From: an uncultured Porphyromonadaceae bacterium
GTDB lineage: Bacteria; Bacteroidota; Bacteroidia; Bacteroidales; Muribaculaceae
DNA length: 6,808 nucleotides
Assembly (NCBI GenBank): GCA_905193995.1
Contig: CAJJQT010000112.1
Span: 1 to 6,808 of the forward strand
Reading direction: 5' to 3'
Within the stretch, counting starts at the first letter, position 1; the number at the start of each line of letters is the position of its first letter. A model generated the notes under the pieces. That model did no database searches. It saw only the letters and a program-made list of their open reading frames with translations, and was not told the DNA's origin. Positions 1 to 4,865 of the stretch are shown piece by piece. Both the position numbers and the translations under genes were made by a program.

Positions 1-1
1 C

Positions 2-511
2 GCCGACTCATACATGATGAACATGATTACCAATCATGACCTCAACTCATGGGAGGGAACCGAGTTCGAGCGCCTCGGCAATCTGCAGGAGGCATTTGCC
101 GTGCTGATGTACACACTGCCCGGTATGCCTCTGATATATACGGGGCAGGAGACGGGTATGAACCGTGCGTTCGAGTTTTTCGACAAGGATGAGGCTCCCG
201 ACTGGAACGGCAATCCGGAGGTGACAGCATTTTACAAAAAAATGAACGCACTCAAGCATGCCCGCAAGGAACTTGCCGCCGGCAGCGGTGTCGGCGCTCC
301 CGTGGAACGTCTGGCGACGGTATCGCCCGATGTTATAGCCTTCAGACGCGGAGGTGTCATAGTGGCTGTGAATCTCGGCAAAGAAGCTGCGAAACCGTTC
401 AAGAAAGCACCGTCTGTAAAAGGTATGGCGGACTGGATGACAGGTACGGTCGCCAAAATACCGGCCAAGCTTGCCCCGGGTGAATACCTGATACTAACGA
501 GCGCAGAATAA
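2..511 (+). CDS. GH13 alpha-amylase family glycoside hydrolase, C-terminal part (5' truncated)
   Basis: Only the last 169 codons are present; the frame is open from base 2, so the gene starts upstream of the window. The visible protein opens in the last part of the GH13 TIM barrel: an ITNHD motif (residues 9-13 of the visible part) matches conserved region IV, whose Asp is the transition-state-stabilising residue, and LPGMPLIYTGQE (about 39-50) matches the PGxPxIYxGxE strand late in the barrel. The remaining ~90 residues look like the beta-sandwich domain C, ending in APGEYLILTSAE. The nucleophile and acid/base residues lie outside the window, so activity and exact specificity (alpha-amylase, maltogenic enzyme or glucosidase) cannot be judged, nor can the presence of a signal peptide. 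A terminator follows closely, so this is the last gene of its transcript. The family call is secure; the substrate, an alpha-1,4-glucan, is inferred. Confidence 0.93.
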   Translation, partial: ADSYMMNMITNHDLNSWEGTEFERLGNLQEAFAVLMYTLPGMPLIYTGQETGMNRAFEFFDKDEAPDWNGNPEVTAFYKKMNALKHARKELAAGSGVGAPVERLATVSPDVIAFRRGGVIVAVNLGKEAAKPFKKAPSVKGMADWMTGTVAKIPAKLAPGEYLILTSAE

Positions 512-542
512 AGACTTTACACCGATCAATATAAAATAACAG

Positions 543-577
543 AAGATGCGCCCGACGGGAGTCCGGCGCATCTTTTT
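543..577 (+). terminator. Rho-independent terminator after the GH13 gene
   Basis: AAGATGCGCC (543-552) pairs perfectly with GGCGCATCTT (565-574). GAC/GTC extends the stem after one C-C mismatch, leaving a GGGA loop. A run of five T follows at 573-577. It lies 31 bases after the GH13 stop codon and separates that gene from the next one. Confidence 0.92.
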
Positions 578-687
578 GTGTAACTAAGTCGGTTTAAATT
601 GCAAAAGAGGGATGAAAAATTATAACTTTTTTGCAAATTTAATAAAAATTGTTATACTAATAGTAAAACTAAAAGAAATATAATTTG

Positions 688-695
688 TATATTTG
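688..695 (+). promoter_or_regulatory. Candidate -7 box (distal) for the DUF2582 gene
   Basis: TATATTTG fits the Bacteroidetes -7 consensus TAnnTTTG and sits in AT-rich spacer. No TTTG or TTG stands at the usual 19-21 bp upstream, so the match is one-sided. A start from here would give a leader of roughly 60 nt. A second identical box lies at 730-737; which of the two is used cannot be decided from the sequence. Confidence 0.45.
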
Positions 696-729
696 CAAAC
701 AAAATGAAAGCATTTCTAAACCGTTTCAA

Positions 730-737
730 TATATTTG
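730..737 (+). promoter_or_regulatory. Candidate -7 box (proximal) for the DUF2582 gene
   Basis: This is a second TATATTTG, identical to the one at 688-695 and 42 bp downstream of it. Transcription would begin around 742-746, giving a leader of under 20 nt before the ATG at 762. It also lacks a good -33 TTTG. Because the box covers the upstream in-frame TTG at 735, use of this promoter would exclude that alternative start. Confidence 0.45.
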
Positions 738-761
738 TCTAACAATATAAATTTTCCAACT

Positions 762-977
762 ATGAATGTAGAAGAAATCGGCACAAATGCCGGCGCCGTG
801 TGGCAGGCACTGAGCACAGCGGACGCAATGGGTGTAAAGCAGCTCAAGAAAGCGACCAAACTAAAAGACAAAGCGATCTTCGCCGCCCTGGGCTGGCTCG
901 CCCGCGAAGGCAAGGTCAATATCGATGTTGACCCGGAGGACGAAAAAGAGCTTCTCGTAAGCCTCGTACAGGAATAA
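762..977 (+). CDS. DUF2582 family small winged helix-turn-helix protein
   Basis: A 71-residue protein beginning MNVEEIGTNAGAVWQAL. It matches the small winged-helix family (DUF2582) common in Bacteroidales: an N-terminal helix (about 3-18), a recognition-helix-like segment VKQLKKATKLKD (25-36), a helix with ALGWLAREG (42-50), and a short beta wing KVNIDVD...ELLVSL at the end. The ATG at 762 is chosen over an upstream in-frame TTG at 735 because family members start MNVE.IGTNAG and a -7-like box overlaps the TTG. It stands alone, with its own promoter region and a hairpin after it. The fold suggests nucleic-acid binding, but as far as I know the family's biological role is not established, and there is no sensor or effector domain. 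The family call is strong; the function is open. Confidence 0.9.
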   Translation: MNVEEIGTNAGAVWQALSTADAMGVKQLKKATKLKDKAIFAALGWLAREGKVNIDVDPEDEKELLVSLVQE

Positions 978-999
978 GATTCCCAACACCGCAATATAC

Positions 1000-1047
1000 G
1001 GGGTCGCATCGTGCGCTGCCTGAGTGGCAGGCCGACGGTGCGGCCCT
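1000..1047 (+). other. Long imperfect hairpin without a U-tract
   Basis: GGGTCGCATCGT (1001-1012) pairs over 12 bp, with two G-U pairs, with ACGGTGCGGCCC (1035-1046), and a further G-U closes the base. After a small internal loop, CTGCC (1016-1020) pairs with GGCAG (1026-1030) around a TGAGT loop. It begins 23 bases after the DUF2582 stop, but the bases after the stem (TGTTGATG) are not a T-run. It is probably an mRNA 3' end or stabilising structure for the upstream gene. A small structured RNA or DNA-level dyad is the alternative. Confidence 0.6.
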
Positions 1048-1112
1048 GTTGATGTAAAAGGCGGCGCGGACCGGAATGTGGACTGAATGTAGAAAAAATT
1101 ATAAAAGAATTA

Positions 1113-1143
1113 TTGCGGGTGCGGACAGAAGTTGCTACCTTTG
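1113..1143 (+). promoter_or_regulatory. Bacteroidetes-type promoter of the tdk operon
   Basis: A -33 TTG (1113-1115) and a perfect -7 TACCTTTG (1136-1143) are separated by 20 bp, matching the sigma-ABfr pattern. The predicted start near 1150 gives a leader of about 20 nt to the ATG at 1171. This rules out the longer in-frame reading that would begin upstream at a TTG at 1132, inside the promoter. Confidence 0.85.
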
Positions 1144-1170
1144 GCATATCATAATTCATCACAACAACCG

Positions 1171-1821
1171 ATGTACCGAAAAGGCAAACTATATTTCAGA
1201 TACGGCACGATGGGATCGGCCAAGACCGCCATACTGCTGACAACGGCATACAACTTCGAGGAGCGGCACATGGACTACATGTGCCTCAAACCCGTAATAG
1301 ACACACGCGAGACTCAGAACGTGATACGCTCGCGGATCGGCATCGAGCGCGAATGCCGGTGGATCTACGGCAACACCGACCTGTACCGGATGGCTGCGGA
1401 CCTCTACGAAAACGACGGCCGGATAGTGGACTGGTATCTGATCGACGAGGCCCAGTTCCTGACGGAGGCCCAGGTAGACCAGCTGTCGCGGGTAGTCGAC
1501 GACTTCGGCAGCAACGTAATATGCTACGGGCTGCGGACCGACTTCAAGAGCCATCTGTTCGAGGGGTCGCGGCGCCTGTTCGAGATCGCCGACACTATAG
1601 ACGAGATAAAATCGACCTGTAACTGCGGTCACAAGACCATAATCAACGCGAGAATCGACAGCAACGGCGACTTCGTGGAGGACGGCGCCCAGGTAGAGAT
1701 CGGGGGCGACGACCGCTACGTGGCCGTATGCCGCAAATGCTGGCGCAACAAACACATAGAGCAGAGCTCGCGCGCAATGCTGCCACTTGACCTGACACCA
1801 ACGAACGACACAGACATATGA
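1171..1821 (+). CDS. tdk: Thymidine kinase, type II
   Basis: A 216-residue cytoplasmic salvage enzyme that phosphorylates thymidine with ATP to dTMP. The P-loop is YGTMGSAKT (11-19). The Walker B-like DEAQ lies at 92-95, with Glu93 as the expected catalytic base. YGLRTDF (119-125) is the family's signature after the lasso region. Cysteines at 150, 152, 187 and 190 form the zinc site. The P-loop deviates from the usual GxxxxGK[ST]: Ala17 stands where the glycine before the lysine is expected. The first cysteine pair is spaced CxC rather than the common CxxC. Length is near the ~200 residues usual for the family. The start is set by the promoter at 1113-1143. Its stop overlaps the next start (ATGA, 1818-1821), so the two genes are probably translationally coupled. 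The identification is firm. Confidence 0.95.
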   Translation: MYRKGKLYFRYGTMGSAKTAILLTTAYNFEERHMDYMCLKPVIDTRETQNVIRSRIGIERECRWIYGNTDLYRMAADLYENDGRIVDWYLIDEAQFLTEAQVDQLSRVVDDFGSNVICYGLRTDFKSHLFEGSRRLFEIADTIDEIKSTCNCGHKTIINARIDSNGDFVEDGAQVEIGGDDRYVAVCRKCWRNKHIEQSSRAMLPLDLTPTNDTDI

Positions 1822-2264
1822 TACTATCCAGCCTCAGAGAAGCCGAGCGCTACCGCCGGCTCTCGCCCCGCATAGCCAAGGCCCTCGACTGGCTGCGCAG
1901 CTACAACGAAGCCGAATTCGAGGAAGGCATCACCGACATAGGCGACGGCATCACCGTGAAGGCCGAGGCTCCGGGGCTGATGCCGCGCGAGCGCGCGCGA
2001 CTCGAAGTCCACGAGAACTACATCGACATACACGTGCCACTGAAAGGCACGGAGACCTTCGGCTGGGCGCGCCGCGGCGACCTGATACTGCCTACGCAGC
2101 CATATGAAGAAGAAACCGACATAGGCTTCTACGGCGACCAGGCCCAATGCCTGCTGCACGTGCGGCCGGGTCAGTTCGTGATCTTCTTTCCGGAGGACGC
2201 CCACGCGCCGTGTATCGGAATCGGCACACACCGTAAACTTTGTATCAAGATTCCGGTTATATAA
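1818..2264 (+). CDS. YhcH/YjgK/YiaL family protein (NanQ/EbgC-like, DUF386)
   Basis: A 148-residue, single-domain cupin-like protein, near the ~150 residues of the family. Recognisable blocks are the N-terminal LREAERYRRLSPRIAKALDWL, then EVHENYIDIHVPLKGTE (63-79), the phenylalanine-rich strand with FFPEDAHAPCIG (123-134), and the terminal KIPV. His65, Glu66, His72 and His129 are placed as expected for a metal site. E. coli relatives include NanQ, a sialic acid anomerase, and EbgC, the small subunit of evolved beta-galactosidase, so sugar anomer or mutarotase activity is the best family-level guess. No sialic acid or galactoside genes lie nearby, so the substrate cannot be assigned. It starts inside the tdk stop codon and ends 2 bp before the next gene, firmly inside the operon. 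Confidence 0.93.
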   Translation: MILSSLREAERYRRLSPRIAKALDWLRSYNEAEFEEGITDIGDGITVKAEAPGLMPRERARLEVHENYIDIHVPLKGTETFGWARRGDLILPTQPYEEETDIGFYGDQAQCLLHVRPGQFVIFFPEDAHAPCIGIGTHRKLCIKIPVI

Positions 2265-2266
2265 TT

Positions 2267-3013
2267 ATGAAAAGACTGATTCTACTGCTGTTCGCCGCCA
2301 TGGCCATAGGCGCGTATGCCAACCATACCTTTACGGACGAAACGGTCCGCTACAAAGTGATGTACAAATGGGGGCTGATCAACAAGCAGGCGGGAACCGC
2401 CACGATCACCCTCCGCGACCGCGGCGACCACTACTCGGCACAGCTGACGGCACGGTCGGAGCCGTGGGCCGACAGATTTTACAGCGTGCGCGACACGCTC
2501 AACGGCCTTATCATGAAGGACGGCTTCCGGCCGACGTTCTATGAGAAAATAGCACACGAGGGAGGAGAGCTGAAGCACGACATAGTGCGCTTCTCCTACT
2601 CGGGGTCGCAGGTTACAGGCATGTGCAGCCGCCGGGTGGTTAAGAAAGGCAAGGAGACCGTGAACAAGAAACTGACGCTGCAGTCGTCCGGGACGACGGT
2701 CGACATGCTGTCGTCGTTCTACTACATGCGCGCGCTGCCTTTCGACAAATGGTCAAAGGGGCAGCAGCACACCATAACAATCTTCTCGGGCAAGCGCAAG
2801 GAAGCGCTGACGCTCAAATACCACGGCATAGAGACGGTGAAAGTCGAGGGTAAAAGCTATCAGTGCTACCACATCACCTTCATCTTCACGGGCGACGGGG
2901 GCAAGAAAACGTCGGACGACATGGACGCCTGGATCACGACAGACAGCCGTCGGACGGCCGTACAGCTCGAGGGTAAGCTTCCGGTGGGTAAAGTGCGCTG
3001 CATACTCATATAA
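2267..3013 (+). CDS. Exported DUF3108 domain protein
   Basis: A 248-residue protein. A signal peptide is evident: MKR, a hydrophobic stretch (residues 4-16), and a likely cleavage after AYA18. No lipobox cysteine is seen, so it is predicted to be periplasmic. The mature part is largely beta-strand, opening with ETVRYKVMYKWGLINKQAGTA (25-45) and ending with AWITTDSRRTAVQLEGKLPVGKV (221-243), both typical of DUF3108 proteins. These are predicted beta-rich, lipoprotein-carrier-like envelope proteins of unknown function. The ATG at 2267 is preferred to one at 2240 because it directly begins the signal peptide and sits 2 bp after the YhcH stop. Lying between the YhcH and YihY genes, it is presumably co-transcribed with them. 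The family is confident; the role is unknown. Confidence 0.88.
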   Translation: MKRLILLLFAAMAIGAYANHTFTDETVRYKVMYKWGLINKQAGTATITLRDRGDHYSAQLTARSEPWADRFYSVRDTLNGLIMKDGFRPTFYEKIAHEGGELKHDIVRFSYSGSQVTGMCSRRVVKKGKETVNKKLTLQSSGTTVDMLSSFYYMRALPFDKWSKGQQHTITIFSGKRKEALTLKYHGIETVKVEGKSYQCYHITFIFTGDGGKKTSDDMDAWITTDSRRTAVQLEGKLPVGKVRCILI

Positions 3014-3043
3014 GACTAAGACAAGATATAAGGGAAAACGCAT

Positions 3044-4408
3044 ATGTCGCTGATAACGAGAGTAACCGGATGGTATGACAAGGCGGTAAGCTACTGGAAC
3101 TACTGCTCTCGCCTGGTCTGGCACGATACGCGCCGGTCGTGGAAGGTGAATGTCATCAAGACGCTCAACCTGTCGGTACGCTCGTTCTTCAACGGCGACA
3201 TACAGACGCGCGCGTGCGCCATGACGTACCGCACGATCCTGGCAATCGTGCCGGCGCTGGCGCTGCTGTTCGCGATCGGCAGGGGCTTCGGACTGCAGAA
3301 AGTGCTCGAGGACGAGCTGATGACGGTGTTTCCAGCCCAGCGGCAGGCTGTAAGCTACGCACTGAACTTCGTAGACTCGTACCTGAATGCATCGTCGGAG
3401 GGCCTGTTTCTTGGTGTCGGCCTCGTATTCCTGCTGTGGACGCTGATATCGATGATGGGCAGTATCGAGGACACGTTCAACACCATCTGGGGTGTGAAGA
3501 ACGGGCGCAGCCTGGGCCGCAAAATCACGGACTACACGGCAATGCTGCTTATACTGCCTATAGTGCTGATCTGTGCAAGCGGCATGACGCTGCTGCTGAG
3601 CTCGACGCTGCGTGCGATCTTCGACTTTCCGTTTTTCACGCCGCTGATCTCGGCGTTCGTCGAAATACTGTCGTGGCTGCTGACGTGCCTGTTCTTCACG
3701 CTGCTCTACGTGCTGATGCCGAACACTAAGGTAAAACTCGTCAACGCCTTGATCCCGGGAGTGCTCGCCGGGTCGGGGTTCATGCTGCTGCAGTGGATCT
3801 TCGTGACGGGCCAGATGTACGTGGCGCGCTACAATGCGATCTACGGCTCGGTATCCTTCCTGCCGCTGATGCTGATATGGCTTCAGCTGGTCTACGTAGT
3901 GACGTTCGCGGGAGCGGTGGTGTGCTACGCGTCGCAGAACATATTCATGTACAGTTTCAGCGACGCGATCGCCACGATGTCGTCGTCGTACTACGCGCGT
4001 CTGACGATAGCGGTCGGGGCAGTCGTAGTGCAGCGTTTCAATGCCGGCGAGGGAGCCACCACCGTCAAATACATGGCCCAGAACTACAATCTGCCGCCCA
4101 AGCTCGTGACGGTGATATGCGACAGGATGGTGACGGCCCGGATAATGTCGATCGCCGAAATCAATCCACAGAAAGAGCTGCGCGGGTACCAGCCGGCCGT
4201 GGACACGTCGAAACTGACGGTGGCCTACGTCTTCGAACAGCTCAACAAGACCGGCTCTGCCGACTTCATCCCCGACTTCGGGAAGAACTTCCCCGGTGTA
4301 GTGGAAGAGTACGAGCGCATCATCGCAAACGAAGCACAGGTGACCGAAACAATCACACTTTCGGATATTAAAATCAACACAAAACCCATAAAACACGATA
4401 TGTCATGA
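3044..4408 (+). CDS. YihY/BrkB family inner-membrane protein
   Basis: A 454-residue protein with about six transmembrane segments, near residues 64-81, 119-139, 164-189, 200-226, 236-258 and 268-296. Family hallmarks are ALxYRT-like AMTYRTILAIVPALALL (59-75), IEDTFNTIWG (141-150), and YGSVSFLPLMLIWLQLVYVVTFAGA (267-291), the conserved last helices. About 150 residues follow the membrane domain, probably cytoplasmic and helical; such C-terminal extensions are common in the longer members of the family. Older annotation as ribonuclease BN is wrong for this family; suggested roles in transport or envelope function remain unproven. It begins 30 bp after the DUF3108 gene, with an AAGGG purine stretch 9 bases before the ATG, one of the few Shine-Dalgarno-like sites here. 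Its stop overlaps the ridA start (ATGA, 4405-4408). Confidence 0.93.
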   Translation: MSLITRVTGWYDKAVSYWNYCSRLVWHDTRRSWKVNVIKTLNLSVRSFFNGDIQTRACAMTYRTILAIVPALALLFAIGRGFGLQKVLEDELMTVFPAQRQAVSYALNFVDSYLNASSEGLFLGVGLVFLLWTLISMMGSIEDTFNTIWGVKNGRSLGRKITDYTAMLLILPIVLICASGMTLLLSSTLRAIFDFPFFTPLISAFVEILSWLLTCLFFTLLYVLMPNTKVKLVNALIPGVLAGSGFMLLQWIFVTGQMYVARYNAIYGSVSFLPLMLIWLQLVYVVTFAGAVVCYASQNIFMYSFSDAIATMSSSYYARLTIAVGAVVVQRFNAGEGATTVKYMAQNYNLPPKLVTVICDRMVTARIMSIAEINPQKELRGYQPAVDTSKLTVAYVFEQLNKTGSADFIPDFGKNFPGVVEEYERIIANEAQVTETITLSDIKINTKPIKHDMS

Positions 4409-4779
4409 AAAAAATCATCGCCACTCTGAACGCTCCGGGCGCCATAGGCCCCTACAGCCAGGCTATCGACACAGGTGCCTTTGTATTCGCATCGGGCCAG
4501 ATACCCATCAATCCCGCGGACGGTAAAATCCCGTCAGACATCAAGTCGCAGACGGTGCAGGCCATAGCCAACGTGGCCGCAATCCTGAACGAAGCGGGCC
4601 TGACGCTCGACAACGTGGTAAAGACGACTGTCTTCCTGGCCGACATGGCCGACTTCGGAGCCATGAACGAGGTCTACGGCCAGGCATTCTCGGCGCCCTA
4701 CCCGGCCCGGTCGGCGGTTGCCGTGAAGGACCTTCCGAAGAAGGTGCTTGTGGAAATTGAGGTCGTGGCAGCCCGCTGA
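4405..4779 (+). CDS. ridA: RidA family reactive enamine/imine deaminase
   Basis: A 124-residue protein of the YjgF/YER057c/UK114 family, close to the usual ~128 residues and expected to be a cytoplasmic trimer. RidA hydrolyses 2-aminoacrylate and related enamine/imine intermediates released by PLP-dependent dehydratases, protecting PLP enzymes from damage. The N-terminal block APGAIGPYSQA (10-20) carries Tyr17. FASGQIPINP (28-37) follows. The C-terminal signature includes YPARSAVAV (99-107) with Arg102, which matches the substrate carboxylate-binding Arg105 of Salmonella RidA, and EIEV with Glu117, matching Glu120. All active-site positions of the archetypal subgroup are present, so it is probably active. 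It is translationally coupled to the YihY gene and is the last gene of the operon; no U-tract terminator follows, and the cotH promoter starts at once. Confidence 0.95.
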   Translation: MKKIIATLNAPGAIGPYSQAIDTGAFVFASGQIPINPADGKIPSDIKSQTVQAIANVAAILNEAGLTLDNVVKTTVFLADMADFGAMNEVYGQAFSAPYPARSAVAVKDLPKKVLVEIEVVAAR

Positions 4780-4780
4780 T

Positions 4781-4811
4781 TTTGCCGGTCTGCGGAAAAT
4801 ACTTACCTTTG
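4781..4811 (+). promoter_or_regulatory. Consensus Bacteroidetes promoter of the CotH gene
   Basis: TTTG (4781-4784), 19 bp, TACCTTTG (4804-4811) is a perfect match to the sigma-ABfr consensus. The -33 element starts one base after the ridA stop codon. Transcription should begin around 4816-4820, leaving a leader of about 45-50 nt to the ATG at 4866. The last four bases of the -7 box are also the outer bases of the dyad at 4808-4845. Confidence 0.88.
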
Positions 4812-4845
4812 CACCGGTAACCCGTTGTCGGGTCGCCGGTGCAAA
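4808..4845 (+). repeat. Inverted repeat overlapping the -7 box
   Basis: TTTGCACCGG (4808-4817) is the exact reverse complement of CCGGTGCAAA (4836-4845). A T-G pair, one A-C mismatch and five more pairs (AACCC G against CGGGT) carry the stem to a TTGT loop at 4825-4828, so 17 of 18 opposing positions pair. It may be an operator. Alternatively it may be a 3' hairpin for read-through transcripts of the ridA operon, although no T-run follows it. Confidence 0.75.
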
Positions 4846-4865
4846 TCATATATCATACTTATATC

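Noticed and set aside
716..1162. A 148-codon minus-strand frame covering the DUF2582 gene and the spacer
   Set aside because: It runs across the tdk promoter, the hairpin and a recognised plus-strand gene, and has no recognisable protein content.
1189..1755. A 188-codon open frame on the minus strand
   Set aside because: It is the antisense shadow of tdk, whose plus-strand product has all family motifs.
2753..4396. A 547-codon open frame on the minus strand
   Set aside because: It lies wholly opposite the YihY and DUF3108 genes, is rich in Arg, His and Gln in the way of antisense shadows, and resembles no family; the plus-strand proteins are clear.
3044..4408. Ribonuclease BN annotation for the YihY/BrkB protein
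   Set aside because: Real RNase BN (RNase Z) is a soluble metallo-beta-lactamase enzyme; this is a six-helix membrane protein without an HxHxDH motif.
4808..4845. Possible tRNA or riboswitch fold in the CotH leader
   Set aside because: Only one long stem is present; no cloverleaf, CCA end or known aptamer core can be drawn, and the leader is too short for a riboswitch.
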